DNA of 64,000 nucleotides from Clostridium cavendishii DSM 21758 (GTDB lineage: Bacteria > Bacillota > Clostridia > Clostridiales > Clostridiaceae). The translations under genes and the position numbers were made by a program. Every line of letters starts with the position of its first letter. Position 1 is the first letter of the stretch. Below the pieces are notes generated by a model that worked only from the letters and a program-made list of their open reading frames with translations, was not told the DNA's origin and ran no database searches. Shown in pieces: positions 9,460-17,836 of the stretch. The stretch spans positions 248,001-312,000 of the forward strand of contig NZ_FQZB01000006.1 of assembly GCF_900141845.1 (NCBI RefSeq), given 5' to 3'.

Positions 9460-11676
9460 TTATGCTTCTTTTATAAATACATTATCTTTTAAAGCTTCAA
9501 CTTTATAAGTTTTTTCTTGCCATCTTAATTTAAATTCTACTTTTGTCCAATCCTTTGGTAATTTAACCCTTGAACTTTTTACAGTTCCTTCATTTATAGC
9601 TGTATCTATCCCAGCTATTCCATTCATTATAAGTTGCCATAAGCAACCACAATTTGCAATATGAATTCCTTCTTCTGCCCCTTTAAGATCTGAATTAAAA
9701 TCAAGATTTAAGGCATATTCAGTAAATTTATCTAAATGTTCCTTATCCTCTATCCAAGCCGCTACTATTGCATGGTTTACTGGTGATAATGAAGAATCGT
9801 GCGTTGTTATCGGCTCATATTTTCTATAAGTATTTAGAATTTGTTCCTCTGTAAATTCCCTTTTGAATAACATAGCTAAAGCCAATGCATCTGCTTGCTT
9901 TAAACATTTAGAACGATATAATTTTTCTTGTGTTACAAAAAATCCAAATGGCTTATTCTTATCCTTCCATAAACCATCTATATCTATCTCCGCATAATCT
10001 TCAAAATCTTCACTTTGTACTATATAATTTTCTTCTTTATCCACTATAACTTTCAGTTTACTAGCTATAATATTCATAACCTCTATTTCATCTTTTGATA
10101 TATTTAACTTACAATTAAGCTTTTCATAAGCCAATTTATCCTTTTCCTTTACTATTTCTAAAGCTTCAATAGCTTTTTCTAGATTTAATTTTACCATTCT
10201 ATTAGTAAAAGAATTATTTCTTGTCATAGCTGAATATTCATCTGGTCCCATGACATTTAACAAATCATATCCCCCAAATTTATTTTTATCAACTCTACTA
10301 CACCAGAATCTTGCCGTTTCAAAAAGTATTTCCGTTCCGTAGTTTATTAAAAATTCATAATCATTCGTTGCTTTGAAGTAATGCCATATTCCATAAGCTA
10401 TATCAGCAGTTATATGAATTTCATTATCTGCATATTCCCATAAAGAGCATTGCTCATCTCCTCTTATAGCTGATTGCCATGGATACCTAGCCCCTGGGCT
10501 ATTATATTTTTTAGCATTTTCTTTTGCTCCTTGTAAGGTATTATATCTATACATAAGCAGATTTTTTGCAGCCTTAGGATTTGTATATATATAAAATGGA
10601 AGCAAGAATATTTCTGTATCCCAAAAGTATCTTCCATAATATGCTTCTCCTGCAAAGCCCTTTGCACATATTGCCATCCTAGGATCCTCTTCGTTATTAC
10701 TTCTTAAAAGATGATATATTGAAAATCTTATAGCTAATTGATCTTTTATATTTCCTTCTATCTTGACATCACTTTCATTCCATTTTTTATTCCAAATCTC
10801 TTTATTTTCCCTATATAAAGATTCATAAGAAATATCTGCTGCATCTATTAAAATTAAAGCCCTTTTTTCTAAATCACCTTCTTCTAAATCTCTACTTGTT
10901 ACTATTATTGAACGTTTTTCAAAACTATATCTCTCACCTTTTTTTATTTGTTTTATTCCTTTATATCTAATATCTTTTTCACCTTTTACTATAGAAAAAT
11001 TCACATTATCACTACTTAATTTGCAAAGTTCCATAACATAATTTTCCACATCTGTCTTACACCTTAAAGAAATCATATCTGATATTATTTTGGTATTCAT
11101 ATCTACAAAGTGATTATATCCATTAGTAGTTACCTTACCATCTATTCCAGATAAAATCTCTAAATTAGAAGTTCCCTCTAATACCTCAACCTCTATCTTT
11201 TGAACAAATAGATGTTTTTGCTCCATACTAGGAAATCTATTATATCTGAATTTCAACTTACAACTATCAGCTTTATTAGTCCAAATAAATTCTCTTGTAA
11301 GTACCCCATCTTGTAAATCAAGTATTCTTTCGTATTCACTTATATTAGATAAATCCATATCAAGCTTTTCTCCATCCATTCTAAAAGAAAACTCCATAAA
11401 ATATGGTAGATTTATTATAACTTCATTAAGCGCTGGATGATTTCCCATTATAGTAGGTATATAAGTCCCCCATTTAGATATTGGATTTTTTTGTATCTCT
11501 GTAGTTACGCTTTTAAAACTTCTTTCGTATAGCTCATCTTGTGTGGCTTTACTTAAGCCCTCTTCAAAACTTGCTCTAAGATTAAGGTATCCATTTCCTT
11601 GACAAAAAGCTCCTTCATAATATTTGTTTTTGTCTATATTAAAGCTCTTTTCATTTATAATCCAATTACTATTCAT
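9460..11676 (-). CDS. GH65 family inverting disaccharide phosphorylase or hydrolase
   Basis: The 738-residue protein has the usual GH65 length and order: an N-terminal beta-sandwich, a linker helix, an (alpha/alpha)6 barrel and a short C-terminal beta domain. FWDTE (351-355) belongs to the sugar/phosphate pocket, and the catalytic acid is Glu480 in VMGPDEYS. No signal peptide is present, so it acts in the cytoplasm on imported sugar, yielding beta-glucose-1-phosphate if it is a phosphorylase. The segment before FWDTE reads YYGRY rather than the GHV/GHI of many maltose, trehalose and kojibiose phosphorylases, so the linkage specificity cannot be assigned. RBS GGGAGG precedes ATG 11676. It is the last gene of the operon after two permeases. 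Confidence 0.85.
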   Translation of the reverse strand: MNSNWIINEKSFNIDKNKYYEGAFCQGNGYLNLRASFEEGLSKATQDELYERSFKSVTTEIQKNPISKWGTYIPTIMGNHPALNEVIINLPYFMEFSFRMDGEKLDMDLSNISEYERILDLQDGVLTREFIWTNKADSCKLKFRYNRFPSMEQKHLFVQKIEVEVLEGTSNLEILSGIDGKVTTNGYNHFVDMNTKIISDMISLRCKTDVENYVMELCKLSSDNVNFSIVKGEKDIRYKGIKQIKKGERYSFEKRSIIVTSRDLEEGDLEKRALILIDAADISYESLYRENKEIWNKKWNESDVKIEGNIKDQLAIRFSIYHLLRSNNEEDPRMAICAKGFAGEAYYGRYFWDTEIFLLPFYIYTNPKAAKNLLMYRYNTLQGAKENAKKYNSPGARYPWQSAIRGDEQCSLWEYADNEIHITADIAYGIWHYFKATNDYEFLINYGTEILFETARFWCSRVDKNKFGGYDLLNVMGPDEYSAMTRNNSFTNRMVKLNLEKAIEALEIVKEKDKLAYEKLNCKLNISKDEIEVMNIIASKLKVIVDKEENYIVQSEDFEDYAEIDIDGLWKDKNKPFGFFVTQEKLYRSKCLKQADALALAMLFKREFTEEQILNTYRKYEPITTHDSSLSPVNHAIVAAWIEDKEHLDKFTEYALNLDFNSDLKGAEEGIHIANCGCLWQLIMNGIAGIDTAINEGTVKSSRVKLPKDWTKVEFKLRWQEKTYKVEALKDNVFIKEA

Positions 11677-11691
11677 AATCTACCTCCCACT

Positions 11692-12513
11692 TTAACCCTT
11701 TACTGCTCCAGCTGATAAACCTGATACAACTTGTTCTTGTAGCGTAATATATACTAATATACTTGGTATGGTTACCAATACTACTGCTGCAAACATTGCA
11801 CCATAATCACTAGCAAAAGCGCTCTTAAAGTAATATAGTGCTAATGGAAGTGTTCTATTTTCATTACCTGTAGTTAATGTCAATGCAAATTGGAATTCAT
11901 TCCATGCTAATAAAAATTGTAATACTCCTGCTGTAGCAAATGCTGGTTTAGCTACTGGTAAAATAACACTTGAAAAAGTTTTAAAGAAACCTGCTCCATC
12001 TAAATATGCTGATTCTTCTAATTCCTTTGGTATTGTACGGAAATAACTCATCATTATAAATAATGTAGTTGGTAATCCAAATCCTGCATATACAATAATT
12101 AATCCAGTTAATGTATCATATAGTCCTGTCTTATTTACTGTTAAATAAAGAGGTTGTAAAAGTGCTGCACTTGGTATTAATAATGCTAGAGAGAACATAA
12201 TCTTGAAAAATTTCTTTCCTTTGAAATTATGTCTTGCTATAACATATGCTGCCATACTAACAGTAACAAGGTTTAAAATAGTGCTTCCTATTGCTACTAC
12301 GATACTATTAATATAGAATCTGCCAAGTGGAGCTATCTTAAAAGCTGTTATATAGTTAGACAACTTTAAACCATTTTTAAATCCACTAGTTGAAGATAAA
12401 ATATCTGCATTTCCTTTAAATGAAGATATTAATACCCATATAAAAGGTCCTATAGACATCGCTATAATTGTAACTAAAAATATCCCTATAAGTGTTTTCT
12501 TTAAATGTTTCAT
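11692..12513 (-). CDS. Sugar ABC transporter permease, MalG-like
   Basis: A 273-residue inner-membrane subunit with six predicted TM helices. The EAA loop reads EELEESAYLDGAGFFKTF, which docks the ATPase, and the C-terminus VSGLSAGAVKG is typical of MalG/LacG. The start is ATG 12513 with AAGGTGG upstream; the GTG at 12525 lies within that RBS. It follows the MalF-like permease by 16 bases and precedes GH65 by 15. The cluster encodes no ABC ATPase, so a shared MsmX-like ATPase is expected from elsewhere in the genome. Confidence 0.9.
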   Translation of the reverse strand: MKHLKKTLIGIFLVTIIAMSIGPFIWVLISSFKGNADILSSTSGFKNGLKLSNYITAFKIAPLGRFYINSIVVAIGSTILNLVTVSMAAYVIARHNFKGKKFFKIMFSLALLIPSAALLQPLYLTVNKTGLYDTLTGLIIVYAGFGLPTTLFIMMSYFRTIPKELEESAYLDGAGFFKTFSSVILPVAKPAFATAGVLQFLLAWNEFQFALTLTTGNENRTLPLALYYFKSAFASDYGAMFAAVVLVTIPSILVYITLQEQVVSGLSAGAVKG

Positions 12514-12529
12514 TATATCCACCACCTTA

Positions 12530-13396
12530 TTAGACTGCTTCGTCTGTTTTGTATATCTTGCTTATTATTCCTACTGCGATTAAACCTAATATTATAAGGT
12601 ATACACCACCAGTATTTGCAAGACCAAAATTATTCTCTTTAAGAGCTGTTTGATAAATAAACATAGGCATATTTAATGTTTTATTTCCAGGCCCGCCTGA
12701 AGTAGTCATCATTATTATATCTAGCTTCTGAAGCATACTTGTTGCTGAAAGTATAGTTGCTGTTCCTATAATATTTTTAAGTAATGGTAGAGTTATCATT
12801 TTAATTATCTCAAATTCTGTCGCACCATCTACTCTAGCTGCCTCATAAATATCTTCTGGTATGGCTGCCATTTCAGCTAATACAAGTATTGCAACAACTG
12901 CTGCAAAAGGTAGCCAAGTTATAGTTACTGTAAAAAAAGATGTCTTAGGATCCATAAACCAATTTTGAGAGAAATCCGTAAACCCTAAAGCTTTTATAAG
13001 ACTATTTACAGCTCCAAATTGTGGGTTAAATATACATAAAAAAAGTAAACCTAACGCTGCACTAGATATTATATTAGGTATCATAAAGGCTGTTCTTGCA
13101 AATTTAAAGTACCATTTCTTTCTTGCTAGTATTAGGGCAAATATAACCCCTATAGCCACATGAACTGTTGATTGTAATAGAATCCATATTACTGTATTTA
13201 TAAGACTCTTAATAAAATCCTCATTTTTAAATAGTTCTATATAATTCTTAAGGCCTACAAAGTTAAGCTTAGATCCTATACTCCAATCTGTGAAAGAAGT
13301 TACTGCTAGTACTCCTATTGAAAAGGCGTATACAAATATGAATATAAGTGTTGCAGGAAGTAAGAATGCTGCTATCCATTTCTTGTTGTTCTTCAT
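12530..13396 (-). CDS. Sugar ABC transporter permease, MalF-like
   Basis: A 288-residue membrane subunit with six predicted TM helices and an EAA loop (PEDIYEAARVDGATEFEIIKMITLPLL). The GGPGNKT segment near the C-terminus is characteristic of UgpA/LacF-type permeases. It is the first gene of the permease-GH65 operon, with ATG 13396 preceded by AGAGGAGTGG. It pairs with the MalG-like subunit encoded next and with the binding lipoprotein encoded at 4341-5642. Confidence 0.9.
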   Translation of the reverse strand: MKNNKKWIAAFLLPATLIFIFVYAFSIGVLAVTSFTDWSIGSKLNFVGLKNYIELFKNEDFIKSLINTVIWILLQSTVHVAIGVIFALILARKKWYFKFARTAFMIPNIISSAALGLLFLCIFNPQFGAVNSLIKALGFTDFSQNWFMDPKTSFFTVTITWLPFAAVVAILVLAEMAAIPEDIYEAARVDGATEFEIIKMITLPLLKNIIGTATILSATSMLQKLDIIMMTTSGGPGNKTLNMPMFIYQTALKENNFGLANTGGVYLIILGLIAVGIISKIYKTDEAV

Positions 13397-13429
13397 AAAA
13401 CCACTCCTCTTATAATTATCTTCAAACTT

Positions 13430-13472
13430 ATTGTAAACCTTTTAATTTTTTGTTTGAATGTAAAATCCATAC
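13430..13472 (-). promoter_or_regulatory. Activator-type promoter of the permease-GH65 operon
   Basis: On the minus strand, TTCAAA (13458-13453), a 17-base spacer and TACAAT (13435-13430) are preceded by GTATGGATTTTACAT (13472-13458). This closely copies the promoter at 5683-5725. A further partial copy, GTACAGATTTTACA (13574-13561), lies about 100 bases upstream, and a conserved AAGAAAAGAAAAAATATT block lies upstream in both regions. Repeated sites fit a dimeric AraC-type activator. Confidence 0.65.
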
Positions 13473-13580
13473 CTGTTGTTGTATTAATTTTGCTTATTTA
13501 ACCAATGTACTTTTTTATATAAAACATATAATAAATTTCTTATAATATTTTTTCTTTTCTTGTAAAATCTGTACTTCAAA

Positions 13581-13622
13581 AAAATATGCCTTCCTACGAA
13601 CTTCGTAGGAAGGCATATTTTT
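13581..13622. terminator. Strong bidirectional stem-loop terminator
   Basis: AAATATGCCTTCCTACGAA pairs perfectly with its complement across one central base, with A- and T-runs on the two sides. On the minus strand it ends the MCP-like gene and insulates the permease promoter. Its core TTCCTACGAA recurs in the terminator at 40431-40454. Confidence 0.85.
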
Positions 13623-13657
13623 CATTATGTAAAGTATGTTTTTATTCATATTTACAT

Positions 13658-14104
13658 TTATTTTGAATTTATCTTTTCTAAATCCTTAGCTATCTTTTCT
13701 ATATTTGCTATCTGTGTTTTAGTAAATTCATTTACTTCAGCTGTTTTATAATTTATACTACTAATTTCATTTTTTATATCCGCTAAAACTGATGGAATTC
13801 TCTCCGCAAGTATTTCACTATTTCTAGATAATTTTCTAATTTCACTTGCAACTACTGAAAAGCCTTTTCCAGCATCCCCAACTCTAGCAGCTTCAATAGA
13901 TGCATTAAGTCCAAGCATATTTGATTGTGCTGATATATTTTTTATATCACCTATTATTGAATCTATTTCAGAAAGCTTCATTTGTGAGTCTTCTGCAGCC
14001 TTTGAAATATCTAAAATTTTTGCACTTAGATCTTGAGCTCCTAAACCTATTTCTTGCAAATTGTTTAATACATTTTTAACCGCTTGTATTACTTGTTCTT
14101 CCAT
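13658..14104 (-). CDS. Stand-alone MCP signalling-domain protein
   Basis: Only 148 residues, consisting almost entirely of the chemoreceptor signalling hairpin. The tip motif reads SAQSNMLGLNASIEAARVGDAGKGFSVVASEIRKLS, close to the canonical sequence. It lacks TM helices, a HAMP domain and a sensor domain. The start is supported by AAGGAG 12 bases before ATG 14104, so it looks like a genuine short gene rather than a cut end. It could dock CheA/CheW in the cytoplasm or modulate the membrane receptors. It could also be the surviving 3' part of an older receptor gene, since no sensor domain remains upstream. Confidence 0.8.
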   Translation of the reverse strand: MEEQVIQAVKNVLNNLQEIGLGAQDLSAKILDISKAAEDSQMKLSEIDSIIGDIKNISAQSNMLGLNASIEAARVGDAGKGFSVVASEIRKLSRNSEILAERIPSVLADIKNEISSINYKTAEVNEFTKTQIANIEKIAKDLEKINSK

Positions 14105-14334
14105 ATCAATCTAATTCTCCTTATGCTTTTTTACTTTTAAATATGTACTTATATTTTCGTACCTTTTCTTAATATATTTACTATTAGAGTCTCCATTATA
14201 ATTATTTTTAATTCTTTAAAAAATAAGCCTATAAAAATTTCTTGTTTTCAAGGCATATTATTCATCGTTAAAGCTTCTATAACCTCATTTGCATAAGGAA
14301 ATTTATATTAATTAGGACATTATATTAATTTTTA

Positions 14335-14577
14335 CTACCTATCTATTAAATTTTCATCTGAATATTCATCTTTTAATATCATATATTGCTGCTTTATTTT
14401 TCTTATTATACTAAACGCAAACCAAATAAACAATAGAATTGATAAAAAAACTAATACTATTAATGCTATACGTGATTTTTCTGCTGGTATTACTTCTAAT
14501 ATAATAGAGATAGAAGTTATTAATCCAAAGCAACCAATTATTGATACTAATACCCCTCTTTTTATTGTGTTTCTCAC
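14335..14577 (-). CDS. Small two-helix membrane protein
   Basis: An 80-residue protein starting at GTG 14577 with AAGGAG 8 bases upstream. It has two hydrophobic segments (about 9-28 and 36-58) and a charged C-terminus (KDEYSDENLIDR). It stands alone on the minus strand. I do not recognise the family, and nothing nearby suggests a function. Confidence 0.7.
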   Translation of the reverse strand: MRNTIKRGVLVSIIGCFGLITSISIILEVIPAEKSRIALIVLVFLSILLFIWFAFSIIRKIKQQYMILKDEYSDENLIDR

Positions 14578-14855
14578 TATAAGCGCTCCTTAGAAATTGA
14601 TATGATTCTTTATTATAGTAGTATTTTCGTTATCTTTTTTACAATCTAAACCTTTTTATACTATTTTTAAGTTTTTTTCAAACATTTAATATAATACCAT
14701 AATTTATTCACCTTTACTATCAACTTACCAATTAAATTTAAAACATATTTTTAATTATATTGTATTAATTAAATATTCATAAGTTCAATGTTTAATTAAT
14801 ACAATATAATATAAGGCTAAAAAACTATAATTTTTCTATTTAAAATAAAAAACTC
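14578..14855. other. AT-rich intergenic region with a 20-bp inverted repeat
   Basis: No gene is seen. The notable element is an almost pure-AT inverted repeat at 14755-14773 and 14791-14809 (TTATATTGTATTAATTAAA with its complement, extendable by one pair) across a 17-base loop. It lacks a clear T-run, so it may be a cruciform-prone or protein-binding site rather than a terminator. The tRNA promoter follows. Confidence 0.5.
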
Positions 14856-14884
14856 TTGACTTTTTATCTTTATAGAGTTATAGT
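14856..14884 (+). promoter_or_regulatory. tRNA-fMet promoter (copy 1)
   Basis: TTGACT at 14856-14861, a 17-base spacer and TATAGT at 14879-14884, about 28 bases before the tRNA. The same hexamers and spacing precede the second copy. Confidence 0.85.
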
Positions 14885-14911
14885 TAGCCCTAGAGAGAAA
14901 TAGTATATCGA

Positions 14912-14987
<76 letters not shown>

Positions 14988-14990
14988 TAA

Positions 14991-15018
14991 AACACCTATA
15001 CATTATGTATAGGTGTTT
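14991..15018 (+). terminator. tRNA-fMet copy 1 terminator
   Basis: AACACCTATACAT pairs with ATGTATAGGTGTT around one base and is followed by TTATTTT. It starts just after the CCA end and is shared in design with the copy 2 terminator. Confidence 0.85.
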
Positions 15019-15045
15019 ATTTTAATTATTTATTATATAACATAT

Positions 15046-16509
15046 TTACTTGATATATGTCTCTTCTAATATATTTAATGTTCTATAAGCCTCGGCTTTT
15101 ACCTCTTTGATTTTGTGTTTTTTTAAATCTTCTAAAATGTATATAACAGAACCGCCTTGCTCACCTAATCTTTTTATAACATTTGTTAATACTGAATCTA
15201 TATTTTCTTCATATTTATCTAATATATGTTTATAATATGGAATTAAACTTTCATCTTTTATACCTTTTAATCCTTGCAAAGAACTATTTACTAATTTTAT
15301 ATTTTCAGATTTTAAAACAAATTTAAATTCTTCTAAGTATTTATATCTGTCTTTTGCTTTTCCTAGGAAATAAATAGCCAAGCCACTAAGCTCATCATTA
15401 TCACTATATACCAATTTTTTATATTCTTCTGAATAATCCTTTTCTACTCTACTTAAAACATAATTCATATACTTCAAAAGTTCTTTATCTATAATATCTT
15501 GTTTTAAGAAGCAATTTTCTACTGCCTCTATAAAGCTCGAACTATCTTCTTTATAATACCAGTTGATTAATTTTAAAGCTATTAATACATCACCATAATC
15601 TCCTTCTAAATCTCTTATTATATATTTCTTAGCCTTCCCCTTTTTATGCTTTGCTAACATTTGAAGTGCAGACTTTGCTTCAGCATTATCTTCATTTAAA
15701 TATATATTTTCTAAAAATGTTACAGTCTCATCAGTTATTTCTCTTAACTTTCCCATGCCATAAATAGCTGATACTCTTGTACTTTTATCTTTAGTACTAT
15801 TATAAATACCTATTAATTCTTTCTCATTGCCACCCATGTTCGTTCCAAACCAAAAAATTTCATAGCCATTTATTATTTCATCTAACCATCTTTCATACCA
15901 GTCTATAAAATTACTTTCATAGGTAAAAAACGGTTTATTTCCATCATCATCTGTATATATTACTTTACCCTTATATGGCCCATTTAAAACTAACATCATA
16001 TTATAAGTACAACCTTGAGTTCCTAAATAAAGAAGTCCTCCATAAACTTTATCATAACATTCATCTGAAAATTCATCATAATCTTCATCTGATACATCTT
16101 CACCATAAATAATATTAGTTATTTCTTTCCATTCCTCAGTTGTCATATCAGGTCTTAAAATACATTCTTTAGAAAGATTTTTATCAATCTTAGAAACATC
16201 CAATTTCTTTATACCATAATAAGGTCCTACCCCACCATTACCAACCTTAAGTATAAAGTTTCTATAATCTTTTGGTAATATAATGTTATTATTTTTTTCA
16301 AACCTTTCAACTTCTTCTAATGAAGCTACTTCTTTTAGTTTGAATTTATGCGCCTCAGCTCCAAAAATATCTATATTATATGGATTTTTTGAAGCCTTAA
16401 TTATTTTATTTTTAATCCTTTGAGCCATATCCCAAGTTGTATCATACTTAACCTTATCTATGTCCCCTCTTCTAAAAAACTTACCAAATCTCTTTACCAA
16501 ACTCTCCAC
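15046..16509 (-). CDS. SMI1/KNR4 (SUKH) domain protein with HEAT-like repeats
   Basis: The product has 487 residues. The SUKH domain spans about 60-215: the core starts at VERFEKNNNIILPKDYRNFILKVGNGG and ends with a FTYESNFIDWYERWLDEI segment. The C-terminal half is built of HEAT-like helical repeats. SUKH proteins often act as immunity proteins for polymorphic toxins, and related two-domain forms are common in Clostridium with no known partner. No toxin gene lies beside it. The annotated start is GTG 16509, but GGGGTGGAG overlaps it and TTG 16500 is possible. It is followed upstream by an unknown gene at 16547. Confidence 0.75.
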   Translation of the reverse strand: MESLVKRFGKFFRRGDIDKVKYDTTWDMAQRIKNKIIKASKNPYNIDIFGAEAHKFKLKEVASLEEVERFEKNNNIILPKDYRNFILKVGNGGVGPYYGIKKLDVSKIDKNLSKECILRPDMTTEEWKEITNIIYGEDVSDEDYDEFSDECYDKVYGGLLYLGTQGCTYNMMLVLNGPYKGKVIYTDDDGNKPFFTYESNFIDWYERWLDEIINGYEIFWFGTNMGGNEKELIGIYNSTKDKSTRVSAIYGMGKLREITDETVTFLENIYLNEDNAEAKSALQMLAKHKKGKAKKYIIRDLEGDYGDVLIALKLINWYYKEDSSSFIEAVENCFLKQDIIDKELLKYMNYVLSRVEKDYSEEYKKLVYSDNDELSGLAIYFLGKAKDRYKYLEEFKFVLKSENIKLVNSSLQGLKGIKDESLIPYYKHILDKYEENIDSVLTNVIKRLGEQGGSVIYILEDLKKHKIKEVKAEAYRTLNILEETYIK

Positions 16510-16546
16510 CCCAAATATAAGTACTAATTATATATTTATATGATTT

Positions 16547-17029
16547 CTACCTAGTTTTAGTATTTTTTGTACAAACCATTTCCTTTTTGGAAGCATATTC
16601 AACATATTCTTCTATTTCATTTTCTTTATAAGCTCTTTTTATCTCTTGCTCATAAAATAATATTTCACCATAAATTGAATCTTCAATACTATTTATAATA
16701 TACTCATCTTCTTTTTTAGTAAGATCTACTTTAATATGAAATACCTTGTCCTTTTTAGAATCTAAAATATATTTATCAAGCATTTCTTTTATCTTATTTT
16801 CAGATGGATTAATAATACTATTTCCGCTAGGTGTTTCTAGCTTTAAAATTTTAAAAATACTTTTTATATCTGAAGCTTTAAAACTACTATTACCATAATA
16901 TTTTATTGCTTCTATAAAATACAATATAATTCCTATTTTAACTGGAGTACAAGATAATTCTGCTCTACTTCTTGTACTTAAGCAAAAGAATCCAAATTCA
17001 TCATAATCAATACTTTCTAATATACTCAT
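16547..17029 (-). CDS. Hypothetical protein, about 160 residues
   Basis: A soluble 160-residue protein with no signal peptide or TM helix, mostly helical with a charged middle. ATG 17029 is preceded by AAAGGTGATATTTT. It lies between the ABC-2 membrane gene and the SUKH gene, all on the minus strand with short gaps, so one transcript is plausible. I do not recognise the family. By position it could be an accessory or immunity-type partner of the ABC system or of the SUKH protein; there is no sequence support for either. Confidence 0.65.
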   Translation of the reverse strand: MSILESIDYDEFGFFCLSTRSRAELSCTPVKIGIILYFIEAIKYYGNSSFKASDIKSIFKILKLETPSGNSIINPSENKIKEMLDKYILDSKKDKVFHIKVDLTKKEDEYIINSIEDSIYGEILFYEQEIKRAYKENEIEEYVEYASKKEMVCTKNTKTR

Positions 17030-17100
17030 AAAATATCACCTTTCTTAACTTAGCTACTTAAATATAATTTTTTAACCTTTCCATCAAGGAAGACATTTGT

Positions 17101-17820
17101 TTAAAATAATATTTTTTTCATCAACTTTATATATATATAAATTTCTATCAATATATAGACTACACTATAAATTATAGGAATAATAAGTGCATTTAATGAA
17201 AAATATTTAAGACCTATATTAGAATTTATTATGTTATATGCAGGAGGTAGCATCCAAGTAATTACTTTAAAAATAGAATATTCTTTTATTAATGGCCCTT
17301 TAATAACTGCTATAAATGAAAGAAAAGACAAAATAAGTATTGCTTTATTTCTATTCCCAATAACTTTTGTTTGTATTATCATAGCTAATAATACTCCCAT
17401 AAGCGCTACTAATGTTTGAATTATGAAACCTAAAATAACATCACTTGCTATAATACCATTTTGAAATTCAGTTCCACCCTTTGATATATTAATAATTATT
17501 GGCCAAATAGTACCTACTAAAGATAATATAATTCCTATAATCCACATAAATAAAATTTTTGAAAACCAATATATATTGTTGTTTTTTACTTTAAGAAATA
17601 CTACTTGTTCTGTAATAGTATCTTGCATCTCACAGTAAACAAATCCTATCCAAGCCATTGTACAAAATACTAAATTAGCACTTAAACCTATCCCTGCTAC
17701 AAAATATACTGAATCTGTACTATAAAAAATTACATGAATTAAAAGAAAAGTTGCGATTGGAACCATTAATTTATTACATTTTTTATTAAGCTTATAATTA
17801 TATTTTAATAAAGCTATCAA
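17101..17820 (-). CDS. ABC-2 type membrane subunit of an exporter
   Basis: A 239-residue integral membrane protein with about six hydrophobic helices and no obvious catalytic motif. It lies 16 bases after the ATP-binding subunit gene and shares its strand, so the pair makes a simple ABC-2 exporter. Such pairs commonly export antimicrobial peptides or confer resistance, but the substrate is unknown here. The RBS is AAGGAGGGG before ATG 17820. Confidence 0.8.
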   Translation of the reverse strand: MIALLKYNYKLNKKCNKLMVPIATFLLIHVIFYSTDSVYFVAGIGLSANLVFCTMAWIGFVYCEMQDTITEQVVFLKVKNNNIYWFSKILFMWIIGIILSLVGTIWPIIINISKGGTEFQNGIIASDVILGFIIQTLVALMGVLLAMIIQTKVIGNRNKAILILSFLSFIAVIKGPLIKEYSIFKVITWMLPPAYNIINSNIGLKYFSLNALIIPIIYSVVYILIEIYIYIKLMKKILF

Positions 17821-17836
17821 AATACCCCTCCTTCAA

